From contig CM069606.1 in assembly GCA_035771175.1 (NCBI GenBank), forward strand, positions 34,378,816-34,442,815: a stretch of DNA of 64,000 bases, in the 5' to 3' direction. Under the pieces are notes generated by a model. It worked only from the letters and a program-made list of their open reading frames with translations, had not been told where the DNA came from and did no database searches. Shown piece by piece: positions 21,101 through 31,176 of this stretch; within the stretch, counting starts at the first letter, position 1; every line of letters begins with the position of its first letter. A program made the translations under genes and the position numbers. This DNA is from Paratinospora sagittata. Taxonomy: Eukaryota; Streptophyta; Magnoliopsida; Ranunculales; Menispermaceae.

Positions 21101-24100
21101 TTTTAGGCTTCCAACCCGTGACCCAACCTGAATAGTTTAGGTTGGGGTTTTTTCAACCCAACCCAAACACTAGACCAACCAAACCCAACTCGTTTGGTTT
21201 GGTTGGGTTGGCTTACACCCCTAGTACGAACAAAGTCTTTTAAAAACTGGGTTGGGTACGGACAAAAACTTATGTTCGTTTTGAAAACCAGGCCAGGTCT
21301 GGACAAGAACTTTGGAAAGCGGGTATCAGGTTTCTACTTAATATAATGGATAAATAGGTTTGTTAAATATCTTTTAATTTGCCAATGCCTGTACATGATA
21401 AATCGCAAGCGTACGGTGTCAAGTAATAATAAACCAATGAGAATCGGATTGTCGTCCTCTATGATTATACACTTGTTACTAAATACTGTTTTCACCAATT
21501 ATTAACTTTATCTAAACAATCAAAATATAGGATTCAAGCAAACTAAACAATTAACGAAAATTAAATAGAAAAGCAATCAATTAATTAAGTGAGATCAAGA
21601 AAGGAAGATCTAGAGGTTCAACTTCACCTCACTGTCAGCTATGTAAATTAGCTATGTTTATCATCAATACGTTCTTCATTTTTATAAGTAAAAAATCCTA
21701 GAGTCTCTAATTCCCTCTCTCGAGTGCCAAATTATAAAATATCACCAAGGAAACGATTTCGATCTCTCGATAAAAGCCAAAACCCTAGTAACTCATTACA
21801 CTTTGTGATATTTACTACAACTTCAAAAGATATCATAAAGTTCTCGATTCTATGTTGATCTTAGGTTATATTTTCCTTAATCCAACCCTAGGAACCCTCT
21901 CTCGAGTGTTGCCCCACAAGTCTTGGATCATTCAATCCGTGATCAAGAGATTAAAAACATTAAACCCAGAAAAATATAAATAACTATGAAGAATCAATTA
22001 ATAATAAACATAAATCCAATCTTAACACATAGAATCAAGTATCATATCCATTTATCCTCTAGAATACTAATTTAGTTCATAACTTGAACAATAGAAACAC
22101 AAAACATGGTTATAAACTTGAATACGAACATAGAAATCAAACTAGAAACGCCTTGGATTCGAATCTCTCTCCCTTGTCTCCAACTTCAAGATCTTCTGCT
22201 CCGCTTCGTTTCGAGCCATCTTGCTTTTGTTCTCCTCTCTATCATGCCTTTGAAACAATGAAGTATATATCTCTTCAAGCCAATAAGAAGTCGTATTAGA
22301 AAGTCCCAAGTCGAATAGGAGAATCCTGAAACAAATAGAAACTTTCCAATTTCTGCATAGGTCCCAGTGCGCAGCGCCCACAGTGGACGCTCGGCGCCCA
22401 GTTACGGTTTCCAGCAGTCTTCTCATCCCCACTCACAGGTTTCAGCACACTTTTCTCCTTCTTTTCTTGTGGACTTAGCAAAATTTTAAGATCTTTTTGA
22501 CTTGCATTCTTCTTGTATCTTCATTCCATCTTCATATAACATGTTTCCATCATCCAAATAAACTTTCAACACATCTAAACACCTACCAAACAAAGTAAAA
22601 CTAATGAGTAACATACTTATATAATCAACTAAATCAACTTATAAAAGTAAAAATTGAAATAAAGCATCAAATACTGAAAATTGACTATATTAACAACTAA
22701 ACCAAAACTAAGACAAACCAACCAAACTAACGATCAAATCATCCTAAAACTCATCTAAAATCTACTCAAAACATATCTAAATATCCAACTAATCAATGCC
22801 CTATTTCATTGAACCTTTTTTATTTATATTTCTTCTAGAATCTTTCGTTCTTTCTTCTAATTATCTTTTTGTTTTCCCCCTTTTTTTCATTCTTTTTATC
22901 TATTGACATCAAATCTCTATTTTTTTTTAATGAAAAAGCATACTTCACCACCATATATTCTTGAAAAGTATACATGTACGGACAAAACGAGGCTATCCGG
23001 TTCTTAAAACATACGGATATGGACAAATATTTGCTGTTCGTTTTTCAAATCGAGCCGGGTACAGACATGCTATATATCCATTAGTATGAGGCATTGTCCA
23101 TACCCGTACTGGTCCATACCCAATTTTTTGCCACCCCTAATTAAATGTATTTAAATAAGTCTTTATTCTTATACATTTCAACTAGAACTAATATATATTA
23201 GTAATTCACTTTATTGTAAAAGTAAATAAATAACATATTTAAAGAAAATCTTATTTCATACCATGATTTTTCATTTAAAGTTTTTTTTTTCACATAAATA
23301 CTAAAAATAATATGAATAAAATGTTAATTAAGATTTTGTTCATAAATAGTAAAAGTTATTGCAAACATACATGCACACTCACTATATTTTTAAGGAAATA
23401 ATTTTTATGAATAAAACATAAAATTTAAAATAAGTCATCATATAAGTAATAAAAGCGATTTACATTTTATTGATATGCTTATATTTTTTTTATTGATATA
23501 TTCATGAACCCAGTACCTATTTGTCTATTTGACAGTGTCCATACTTGGTATGCTTTTAAAATGGACAAAATTTATGCTTGTAGCGGTTCTGCTTTTTTAA
23601 CATGTGATATTCGTACTCATTTTAAAGCAGGTTAGACAAAAGCGGACAAATGAGTTTGGAATCATTTTTGCCACCCCTAATATTAACTAATTTGATATAT
23701 AAATTAGTTTTTCATTTTTGTTTGATATGTTATAAAAATAGATGTAGATGAGATGACATGAGATTGGGAAAAGGCTTAGCTGAGTTGAGTTGAGGAGACG
23801 ACATAAAGATAAAAAACAAGGGGCAAAAAAAGAAAGAAGGGAACAAAGAGAGATGTGAAAAGATGGAGTTGAAATAAAAATATGCCATGTGTCAATCAAC
23901 TATTAAAAAATTCACATTATTATGTGTTTTTATATTAAATGTTATCGACACGTGGTTGGATGGTGTTGGGATCTAAGTAGGTTAGCTTAACAGCAGGACG
24001 TATTTGGGTCCCAAAATGACTATGGGGTAACATCTACCATGACCATCCTTACACTTGCAAGTGAGGGGAGTTGAATCCACAACCTCATGTGAGGAGGTCT

Positions 24101-27100
24101 TGGATGGCAACCACTGGACCAAGAAGTCTTTTGTAGTTTCATAATTATTAATAAAAAAGAAATGTTAAATATTATAAAAAATATAAAGCACATTTCCAAT
24201 ATGTAAATGAATTATATATGTTTAAATGAAAAAGAGATTGAGTGAGTAGCTGGTTGACAGCCCCGCAACCCAAACAGAGAGAATGACCTTAATTTTTTTC
24301 TATTCATTCTTCAGGTTGGTGCTCATGGTACTGGTGCAAGGTTGCCTCCAATTGATGAGCAAGTCATCAGCATGAAACTGGTCACTCCTGCTAGGGGAAC
24401 AATAGAGGTTTCAAAAGAGAAAGATCCTGAACTGTTTTATCTTGCTCGCTGTGGACTTGGGGGCCTTGGAGTTGTTGCGGAGGTGACTATCCAATGTGTT
24501 GAGAGGAATCAACTTGTGGAACACACATTTGTTTCCAATTTTAAGGAGATCAAGAAAAATCACAAGTAATTATGTTTCGCAACCCTATTCTTTCCTGCTT
24601 TCATTGTTCGTAAAGTGAATAAGTGGGTTTCTGAGGAGTACCTGAACTACAGGGCATGTAGAAATTTTTTTAGGAGTTATATCCAATTCTTTCTCTTTTG
24701 CAGGAAATGGCTAGCTGAAAATAAGCATGTGAAATACTTGTGGATTCCATATACGGACACAGTTGTTGTGGTGAGGTGCAATCCTGTTTCAAAGTGGAGA
24801 GGTCCCCCCAAGTTCAAGCCAAAGTATGGGCTGAATGAAGCAGTGCAACATGTTCGTGACCTATACCTAGAATTACTTGGGAAATACAGGTAAAAAAAAT
24901 GTTTTCTTTATTATTCTGAGCAACCGAAAGTATAAACACTGAGCAGCTATCCTGATGAATCTGTCTGAATTGGGTTGCTGCAGCACATGTTGCAAAGGCA
25001 TTGCCTTAAGCATCTTCACCTCAAATGACCTATCTAGGCAGGCAGTGGGGCTTTCCTATAACTTCTAAAATTTTAGGCTGCATTTGTTATGTAATTTTAA
25101 AAAAAGTTTTCAAAAATTGGAATTCAATCACGTTTTTTTAGTTGATTTATAGTTTTTGAGAATATGTTTGGTATTATATTCAGAAATTGTTTTAAGATGT
25201 AAAGACAAAGGAAACTTCTTTGGTATGTTTCATTTTTAAGTGGAAAGAACCCTTAAGATAATACAAAGGAAAAAATGAGGATTGAAAAACACAAAACATG
25301 ACTTCTCCATGTTTTCTAAATAGGGGGTGCTTTTTAGATTTGATCCCAAAAACTGTTTTAAAATCTTGTCAAACCAAACAAATTTTTGTCACTTTTTTCT
25401 ATTTTAGTTTTTAAATACAGAAAACCAGATTTAAATTTGATACCAAATGCAGCCTCAGGGCACTTGGTGATAATTTTTAAATGAATATTAAAGAGGTATT
25501 TATTTTATCTTTTCTTTTGCACTTGTATAGATCATAGATAGAAATACTTGTTCTTCTTCAAAATTAACTTTTAAGACTCACTATTCAACCTAGCAAATGA
25601 TGGAACATCTTTTAAGATGGCACTATTGTCCACTGAGGTTTTAATTTCATAAAGCCCTTTTTAAGATTTTAAAAACTTTCCTTTATTCGTATATAAGTTA
25701 TTTAAGTTCAAATAACTTTAAAGAATAAATCTTATGTGTAGGAGTATTATACATATACATTATACTATTCATTTATTTTTATCACCTATGCCACACCTAG
25801 GCAATGCTTGCACCGTCTTGCCTGCTAGGCATTGCGTAGATGCCTTGACAATACTGGTTGCAGCAAGTCGTTGAGAAAGAACAGTATTGACTTCCAAATA
25901 TGCCTGTACAAGCTGGTATTGCTTTTCCTTTCCAATTATATGTGCTTTCCAGCTTCCTATTTAACACATTTTCAACTTCTCTGAAAATTTGTGTCAAGCA
26001 TCCTGTCCTCCGAGATCCTACTTCTAATTGGGTTTACTGTACCTAATGCAAGGTGAATGAAACATTTTCTTTGTGAATGAAACCTGATATTAGTTACCTC
26101 TCCTTTTTTTTTTTTTTTAGGCTCAGACCTTGCTCTCCTAACTCACCTCCTGCTAAGTATACACACTATACATACATCAATTTCTTTTTTTCACTTCTTA
26201 AGTTCTTATTAATCCTGATGAGCTGCTTGCACACGCTCTCTGTGGACTCTTCATGGAACAATAACTGTTAATCTTTTCTGGTTTTACTTTTCAGAAATGC
26301 ACCTTTTTTGTAGAATTGACTGTTCATCTAATTGTGTCACTTTAGATTATTTCAGTTGACAAACTTTTTGTTTGGTTGTTCACAGGGCTGCAGAGACTTT
26401 AACTGTAACTCCTGAAAACAATGAACCAAATGTAAATGAACTCTCCTTTACAGAGCTTAGAGACAAACTTCTTGCGCTTGATCCTCTTAACAAGGACCAT
26501 GTCATGAAAGTTAATCAAGCAGAAGCAGAGTTTTGGAGAAAGTCAGAAGGATATAGAGTAGGTTGGAGTGATGAGATTCTGGGATTTGATTGTGGTGGCC
26601 AGCAGTGGGTCTCAGAGAACTGTTTTCCTGCTGGAAAGATAGCAAAACCAAGCATGAAGGACCTCGAATATATAGAAGAACTGAAGCAGCTCATAGAAAG
26701 TGAGGATATACCAGCACCTGCTCCTATAGAGCAACGGTGGACAGCTTGCAGCAAGAGCCATATGAGTCCAGCTTCAAGCTTGGAAGAAGATGATATATTC
26801 TCTTGGGTAGCTTCATTTTCACTGCCTCTTTGTTCTGATATTTGCTTGAATGCTTTTATAGGCATTATGGCGTTATTCATTTAGTGGATTAATTTATAAC
26901 TTACTTAATTTTCATGCATTAACTTGTGTGACAGTCTGTTTATGATAATTCATGAGTTACTTTCAGTTCCTATTTATACTTTGTAGAATTTGAAGCTTAT
27001 TGCTATAGGTGAAGAACAATATTTGCAGGTGCCTTATGCTAGATTTTGCTTCAACTATCCATATAAACGAACATGTGGGTACCAGACCCTAGAATTTGTC

Positions 27101-28100
27101 TCCTTGGGGGTGACTACTTTTGACAGATTCATCAAACCATGGAGGCCACCTGATATTCATCAAATCACTCTAAAACCGACAAATTGCACTGTTTATTGAT
27201 TTAGTAATTTCAGGAAATAGTGCTGAAGTTACTTTTTTGCACTGCACTTGTCAATTGCTTATTGCTTCTTTTTTTTTTTTTTTTTCAGGTGGGTATAATC
27301 ATGTATCTTCCTACAATGGATGCCCGTCAGAGAAAGGAAATTACAGATGAGTTTTTCAACTACAGGCATTTGACACAAACACAATTATGGGATAAATATT
27401 CTGCTTATGAGCACTGGGCTAAGATTGAGGTATGAATCAAGGCTTAATTGTGGTGCTTTTGATGATCCATGAACCAGATTTGAATCAATTTCTAGAAACT
27501 CCTTGCCTATAGTATATATATGTTATCCATGAAACTACTTTTTTTTGAAAATGCATTTGAAGAGTGTTCTCAACTCAAGAATTGTTTTGAGAAGTGAATA
27601 TTGTTGAACTAACTGGTTAGGAAAAAATAAAATGTGGAAAACTCAAATCCACATCTTGTACCATAAACCTATTGTCCTCATATTGATAGAAATGCCTAAG
27701 CCACCACCCTTTTGACAGATTTTGTTGAGGCATCCAACCAAAAGTTCTTACAAAACCATTTGAGTGTTGTGTATATTGTTTTTCAGAGTTGTTTTGTCCC
27801 ATATCACAGGAAGAAAATGAAGTGCTTCATAACTTTCCATGATTCTTCTGATAGTCATTAACTCAAGAATTTAGTATTTTAGGCTTCCAATAAACTGTAT
27901 TTTTGCCACCTTATAAATCCTATATCGTTTATCCACTATAGGTCCCCAAGGACAAGGAAGAGCTCGTGCAACTCCAAGCAAGACTGAGGAAGCGGTTTCC
28001 TGTTGATGCATACAACAAAGCCCGGATGGAATTGGATCCCAACAGGATCCTTTCTAATGCCATGCTTGAAAAGCTTTTTCCACCATCTGAAGCAAATTGA
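6188..28100 (+). CDS. GLDH: L-galactono-1,4-lactone dehydrogenase, mitochondrial (6 exons)
   Basis: Catalyses the last step of plant ascorbate synthesis (galactonolactone to ascorbate, electrons to cytochrome c) in the inner mitochondrial membrane; also a known assembly factor of complex I. Exons: 6188-6862, 24315-24565, 24704-24889, 26386-26806, 27289-27429, 27942-28100. All junctions are GT-AG and phases agree, giving 1833 nt, or 610 residues plus TGA, equal to the usual family length. Residues 1-60 are a Ser/Thr/Arg-rich presequence with an 11-Ser run (51-61), followed by a membrane segment near 68-85 (YLGYFALLLGCGVATYY) and the mature start near 101. The FAD-binding part has VGSGLSPNG (152-160), with Leu156 where covalent flavoproteins carry His; NFASIREQQIGG includes Ala213, the oxygen gatekeeper; EQRW (486-489) gives Glu486 and Arg488 of the substrate site. 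The C-terminal ALO domain ends FPPSEAN. The upstream in-frame extension to 5999 has no ATG, so 6188 is the start. It appears intact; intron 1 is unusually long. Confidence 0.95.
7743..8038 (-). mobile_element. 296-bp SMART/TRIM-like LTR element
   Basis: Two related terminal repeats, 7743-7813 (TGTTAAATCACCACTAGACC) and 7964-8038 (TGTTGGATTACTAGTAGACC), each TG...CA, flank about 150 bp. Next to the right repeat is a primer-binding site on the - strand, TGGTACCAGAGC (complement of 7952-7963), close to the initiator-Met tRNA primer site; next to the left repeat, GTGGAGAGCTT can act as polypurine tract. Flanks ATTAT (7738-7742) and ATCAT (8039-8043) are a near-perfect 5-bp TSD. No coding capacity. 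Fits the smallest plant LTR elements (SMARTs, under 300 bp). Confidence 0.6.
8560..9614 (+). mobile_element. Older L1-type LINE fragment (+ strand), interrupted
   Basis: Reads in shifting frames as the reverse-transcriptase C-terminal and zf-RVT region: VRWEVVKRK...GGLAIG (8576 on), then SWNFILSIYPLF...RLKLGYGDIIRFW (8840-8930) and FIWKAHLPSKVKIMGW (9268-9320). A T-run with about 65 bp of unrelated sequence at 8701-8790 looks like a further small insertion of an L1 tail. Many frameshifts and stops; non-functional. The - strand L1 at 9632 lies at its right end. Confidence 0.7.
9913..13367 (-). pseudogene. L1 ORF2 (endonuclease-reverse transcriptase-zf-RVT), broken
   Basis: Begins at about 13367 with MKIMSWNIRGCG, the standard start of the plant L1 apurinic-like endonuclease. 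Then TAVYGP (13040-13057) and TSDHWPITL, containing the SDH catalytic motif (near 12690); RT block GEKAPGP (12010), GLRQGDPMSPFLY (11440) and QYADDSLFF (11300, the YADD catalytic centre); GGLGIGDLLNRNKALAGKWLW (10770); and the zf-RVT motif VPSKVKILRW...CCLCRKRNESVDH (10190-10040). Surviving frames are 13127-12906, 12921-12334, 12330-12109, 12091-11633, 11587-11075 and 10971-9913, separated by frameshifts and a stop just after the first 34 codons. Confidence 0.85.
13405..15203 (-). pseudogene. L1 ORF1 (gag-like), broken
   Basis: Three open stretches remain: 15203-14790, 14576-14088 and 13770-13405, in the region upstream of ORF2. They are polar, with a region resembling the plant LINE ORF1 (DUF4283-type: MEWAIMKVVGSPSGFLL near 14500). 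The nucleic-acid-binding function is inferred from family and position only. The 5' portion towards 15690 is open in no single frame. Confidence 0.55.
16205..16515 (+). mobile_element. 3' end of an L1-type LINE (+ strand)
   Basis: Encodes VVCLPVL-SIWKERNLRVFEGEERL and NKLSKGYTLNDWVRGF, the conserved C-terminal segment of plant L1 ORF2, then a 3' UTR ending in an A-run near 16505-16513. Probably the distal end of the older LINE at 8560-9614; the piece between (15717-16204) is not recognisable, so the two may be joined only loosely. Confidence 0.65.
16608..17866 (-). mobile_element. Non-autonomous hAT element, copy A (carries RTE insertion)
   Basis: Termini CAAGGTTCGAAAAATC and (reverse complement of right end) CAAGGATCGAAAATTTG form a terminal inverted repeat. 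Flanked by perfect 8-bp duplications ATGAGTGG (16600-16607, 17867-17874), diagnostic of hAT. The interior matches copy B at 18906-19762 in inverse orientation and has no transposase. Contains a nested RTE LINE fragment. Confidence 0.75.
17073..17497 (-). mobile_element. 5'-truncated RTE-type LINE fragment with 13-bp TSD
   Basis: On the - strand it encodes the RTE C-terminal region (YGTECWAIRKQHVNKLSI, then KTLKDKFKNEYIRV and APVRKSELLALDG), then the 3' end with 'catgtagtcgaccccatgtagttgg'. Perfect duplications ATGAAAAAGCAAT at 17060-17072 and 17498-17510 show it inserted into hAT copy A. Confidence 0.85.
17977..18274. mobile_element. MITE-like sequence with ATTCGATTC inverted subterminal repeats
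   Basis: Left part GTGAATTGTACAATTCACGA TTCGATTC and right part, as its complement, AATCGTGAATTAGAATCGAAT form long imperfect inverted repeats around an AT-rich centre. Resembles plant hAT-type MITEs. Exact ends and TSD are not clear. Confidence 0.4.
18449..18905. repeat. Tandem repeat, about 180-182 bp period, three units
   Basis: TTGTTACATGTGTAG recurs at 18451, 18631 and 18813. Each unit continues through 'cccgtaaagcct', 'gattctcttcaactgtta' and 'ataaccaatcttcgctttctctatg'. The third unit is split by hAT copy B and resumes at 19763-19860. No coding potential. Confidence 0.8.
18906..19762 (+). mobile_element. Non-autonomous hAT element, copy B
   Basis: Starts CAAGGATCGAAAATTTG and ends (reverse complement) CATGGTTCAAAATTTTTTCG; flanked by perfect 8-bp duplications ATTGTTGT (18898-18905, 19763-19770). 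It is the same family as 16608-17866 in opposite orientation. Interrupts the third unit of the 181-bp tandem array, so the array is older. Confidence 0.78.
20551..20603 (-). mobile_element. 53-bp RTE LINE 3'-end remnant with 13-bp TSD
   Basis: Contains 'caactcaaccaagcctttt...ggggtcggctac', the conserved RTE 3' end, between two exact copies of ATGTATTTAAATA (20538-20550, 20604-20616). An extremely 5'-truncated insertion. Confidence 0.6.
20695..21223. mobile_element. Innermost hAT MITE (GGGTTGGGTTGG type)
   Basis: Termini TAGGGGTGTAACGGGTTGGG and, as complement of the right end, TAGGGGTGTAAGCCAACCC. Flanks GTAAGAAT (20687-20694) and GTACGAAC (21224-21231) match at 6 of 8. Internal GGGTTGGGTTGG and CCAACCCAACCC runs make long stems. 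Non-coding. Confidence 0.65.
21385..22800. repeat. Unassigned repeat-like block inside the inner hAT element
   Basis: Starts 'gtacatgataaatcgcaagcgtacggtgtcaagtaata', wording I associate with dispersed plant retroelement sequence, and includes a GC-rich phrase GCGCAGCGCCC / GGCGCCCAG near 22365-22400. No LTRs, PBS or protein domains were found. The 96-codon frame at 22142-22432 (- strand) has no family resemblance. Confidence 0.3.
23960..24125 (-). mobile_element. tRNA-derived SINE-like sequence
   Basis: On the - strand, TGGTCCAGTGG (complement of 24111-24121) matches the pol III A box and GGATTCAACTC (complement of 24068-24078) the B box, with the usual spacing of about 33 bp. The downstream body runs towards 23960. 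TSDs were not resolved. Confidence 0.5.
25076..25454. mobile_element. MITE with GGCTGCATTTG inverted ends in GLDH intron 3
   Basis: Left end GGCTGCATTTGTTATG, right end (complement) GGCTGCATTTGGTATC; flanks TTA (25073-25075) and TCA (25455-25457) are compatible with a PIF/Harbinger 3-bp TSD. AT-rich, 379 bp, non-coding. Confidence 0.55.
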
Positions 28101-29164
28101 AAGGCTCAATCTGCTAGTGGTAATCATAATTAATATTATTTTTTTTTATTTTTAAGTGAAAATAACCTGTTTCTTGTTCATTAATTAAAATTTACCCTGT
28201 TATAGCACAATTGCAAATTTGCAATGAGCGGGGGGTGGTAGTCTTGGAATTTAAAATTCCAAGTGTTTGTAAAATAATGAAACAGAGGCAAACTCAATGG
28301 TTCAAGGGGGGTGGGTGCTATTATTAAAGCTTTTCACTTATCATCAACTAGTCCTCTTTGTTTGTTGGAAGTGTTAATATGGTTACAGACTTACAGCACA
28401 TAACATGCTACCCCAGGGTTGGTGTGGATGTAAGGTTGATATTATGAATGGCCACCTAACATAAATGGATGTACATGATATGTGGAAGTCTTTTTGTGCC
28501 TTATTACAAGCCAATTCATCTAGATTTACCATGACGGATACGGTGAAGTCTTACATAGACGTTTTTTTTTTTTTTTTTCAGTTCCAAGTTTGCTTGGGGA
28601 AGATTGATTGTTCAAAAACGGTTATGTGCATGCTAATTAAGATTAATACTTATTGAGTTGAATTTTCTTTCTTTTTTTTCTTTGGACTTGGCCAAGTAAG
28701 TTGATTTTTATATGCAATATGAGCATTTAAATTTGGTCGATTTGATAATCAACAGATTTGCATTGATTAAGTTTTTCTCAGATTCTTTCTAGGTTTTGAA
28801 TGGTGGGTTGGCTAGAGAAAAGCAAAGCTGGGATTCTTTAGAGCCTGTATAGTTTGGGATTTAAAAAAAATTGTTTTCAATCAAGTTTTAAATTTTGCTA
28901 AGTAGGTGATAGCTTATGGGTTTTTTTTTTTTTTTATTTAAAAAAAAAAACTTTTTCTTGTTTTCTTTGTTTTTCTGAAATTATAACTATGAAAACTCAA
29001 CAAGTGATACTGAATATGCTTAAAAATTAGAATAACTTTGTTTTTGTGAACTCTAGTTCTGATGATTCAAAAGATATTGAAAAAAATAAAATAAAATTCA
29101 GAGCTATACAAGTACTATTATTAAACTTGATATCAACCATAACGTAGTTGAAATTACAAACTTT

Positions 29165-29955
29165 CTGGCTTGCCATAACTAGGTTCATTTATCTGTTTTT
29201 CCTTGGAATTTAATGGTGTTTTTTCATGTAATTCCCTTGTTAAGAAACTTAACGTCATTATCGACCCAAAATTCTTTTCCTTCTACACTGGAGGCTTTTA
29301 TATGGAAAACACACGTTTCATCGAAAATTAAGGTGTTAGATTGGCTACTTCCACTTAAAAGATTAAATACTATGGATATGACGCAAAAAAGGCTACTTCA
29401 TATGTATTTGTATCCATAGCGCTGTGTACTATGTTTTTAGGATGAAGAGAACCCAGAGCATCTCTTCATTTGCTGCTCTTGGCCAAGATGGATTTGGGAG
29501 AGGTGGTTCTTCTTTTCAGAAGCTAGGCTATCTCCTCCCAACTCTATTGAGGAGTGTCTTTCTCCCACATAGTAATATAACTTCTAGTCAGGTCAATGAG
29601 GTACTACCTATAGCTTCATTTACCACTTTATGGCATATTTGGCTTGAGCGGAATACTAGAATTTTCTGTGGAAGATCAAAAGTGAGGCACAAACTTTGGG
29701 AGGATATTAAGGTTGTGGCTAGTTCATGGGTTCATGCGGCAGGTGTCATTCTAAGGACCATCTATTACTGACCGGGTGTTAGATTGGGGAGGTTGTTGTT
29801 TGCATGATGGTTAGAAGGATGGATACATGGTTATTTTCTATTTTAGTATTGTCTGTCCGGTTGTTGAAGGTGCCTCCTTGTGTCCTTTTGCAGCTGATAT
29901 TATTGTACTTTTTCTACATCTTCATCAATAAATGATATTTGTTTCGTCTCAGAAA
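29165..29955 (+). mobile_element. 5'-truncated L1-type LINE, 3' end
   Basis: Encodes FIWKTHVSSKIKVLDWL (zf-RVT start, 29298-29345), then after a frameshift LGQDGFGRGG and LWHIWLERNTRIFCGRSKV (29625-29680), and a 3' UTR with AATAAATGATATTTG before an A-run at 29950. Stops and frameshifts present. No clear TSD seen. Confidence 0.7.
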
Positions 29956-31060
29956 AAAACAAAAGAATTGCACTTCACGTTTGCACATTTGTGGGTAACG
30001 AAGACTGGAAATCTAATCTCTTTCATCATTGAGTTTATCTCTTGCTACATTTTAACAAATTCAAATCTTACACTTCATAGAGTGTTACAGAAAAGGAAAT
30101 TACAGATGAATTAGATTTTTTTTTTTTTTTCAAATTAAAAAATCTCATGAACTTTATCTTCTGGGTCCTCCCTTAATAAATCCGTATATACTCTACTTGG
30201 CCTTGATCATGCGTAGTTGTAGAGCAAGGACATTGAACCAATTACTACAATGGCGTGCCTAACTAGCTTTAACTGTCTCCTTTTTAAAGCTTTCGGTGGA
30301 GGGGATTTTGTCTTCAAAGTACCATGTCAAGTGACTACTTTCTTATAAGTAATAAGGATATCGTCTTTTTTGGCAGGCATCCTCACAACTTCTTACCACT
30401 GAAAAGATTTGTGAGAACCTAAGCTTATAAGAATATATTGTATGACCAAGATAAGAGAGGTAGTCTAACTCCTTCCTCATGCACTCCCTCATCGGAATGA
30501 TATTAAAGAGTCTCCAACGCTTATCATTTGAGTTTGGTGCGTTAGACTTGGACAAACACTCATTATGTGGTTCAAAGATACGTTTCAGATTCTTAACTTT
30601 CACTGAAACTTGCTAGATTTTCAATGTTGAATTGCATGAAGGACCTTGACTAGTTGGACACTTCCTTACATGGCTGGTCTTCAGGTTTTCCCTCCTTGGC
30701 CGTCTTCCTTCACTCTTCAACCTCTCTCAATACACACCTCTTCTTCATTGTTGATGTAAAACAAACTGCCTTCTACTACTTTTCTTAGGTCCTCACCACT
30801 TTCATCCATCGCCATTGTCAGATGATTTGATCATCTCTTCCTCAAACACCTCCCTCTCATGTTCCCTCAGACTTGTTCCCTGCAATATACACATGATTTC
30901 CACTTTCTTCAGCAAAGATGCATAGAATGTCAATAAGAACATATATATGGAAGGCATTTTACACTGCATAAACATAATGACTCTTTATGACCAAATATCA
31001 ATTTGAGTCCTACAAGGAGGCCTCCATTGTAAAGTTCTGTGCCATGCATACAGGTTTTTA

Positions 31061-31176
31061 ACACCGATTTTCAGCATACAGCCCAAAATGTGTATTGTAC
31101 GCCTTTCAATCACACATCAAGTGTACAACTCGAGGGCATTGAACGTACACAGTAGGTTGTGTGCTGAAAACGGTGT
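31061..31176. mobile_element. 116-bp MITE-like hairpin
   Basis: Ends ACACCGATTTTCAGCATACA and, as complement of the right end, ACACCGTTTTCAGCACACAA form about 23 bp of inverted repeat. No clear TSD. Lies about 800 bp beyond the LNK2 stop, perhaps in its 3' flank. Confidence 0.5.

Larger units (their letters stand above)
20624..23139. mobile_element. Inner hAT element, same family as the outer one
   Basis: Starts AAGGGGGTGGCAAAATGGG and ends TTTTTTGCCACCCCTA. Flanks ACAAAATG (20616-20623) and ATTAAATG (23140-23147) match at 6 of 8. Subterminal motifs of the type 'gggtacggaca' recur near 21250 and 23050. Holds a third hAT element near its left end. Confidence 0.55.
20153..23679. mobile_element. 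Outer hAT element of a nested set
   Basis: Begins TAGGGGTGGTGAAAAAG and ends TTTTTGCCACCCCTA, a good hAT terminal inverted repeat. Flanks ATACTAAC (20145-20152) and ATATTAAC (23680-23687) form an 8-bp TSD with one mismatch. Its own sequence is 20153-20623 and 23148-23679; the middle is the inner element. No transposase frame is visible. Confidence 0.65.
6863..24314 (+). other. GLDH: GLDH intron 1, about 17.45 kb, transposon-filled
   Basis: Donor CAG|GTAGTC and acceptor TTCTTCAG|GTTGGT join residues Gln225 and Val226 in phase 0. The remaining four introns are 138 to 1496 bp. 6863-7742 and 8039-8559 hold nothing recognisable. The rest is accounted for by the mobile elements listed separately, except 19860-20150 and 23688-23960, which are AT-rich and unassigned. 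Confidence 0.9.

Noticed and set aside
22142..22432. 96-codon - strand frame as a gene
   Set aside because: No domain or homologue recognised, and it lies within a repeat-like block of a hAT element.
30083..30112. 18-bp match (AAAGGAAATTACAGATGA) to GLDH exon 5
   Set aside because: Too short and A-rich; no flanking similarity to support a gene fragment duplication.
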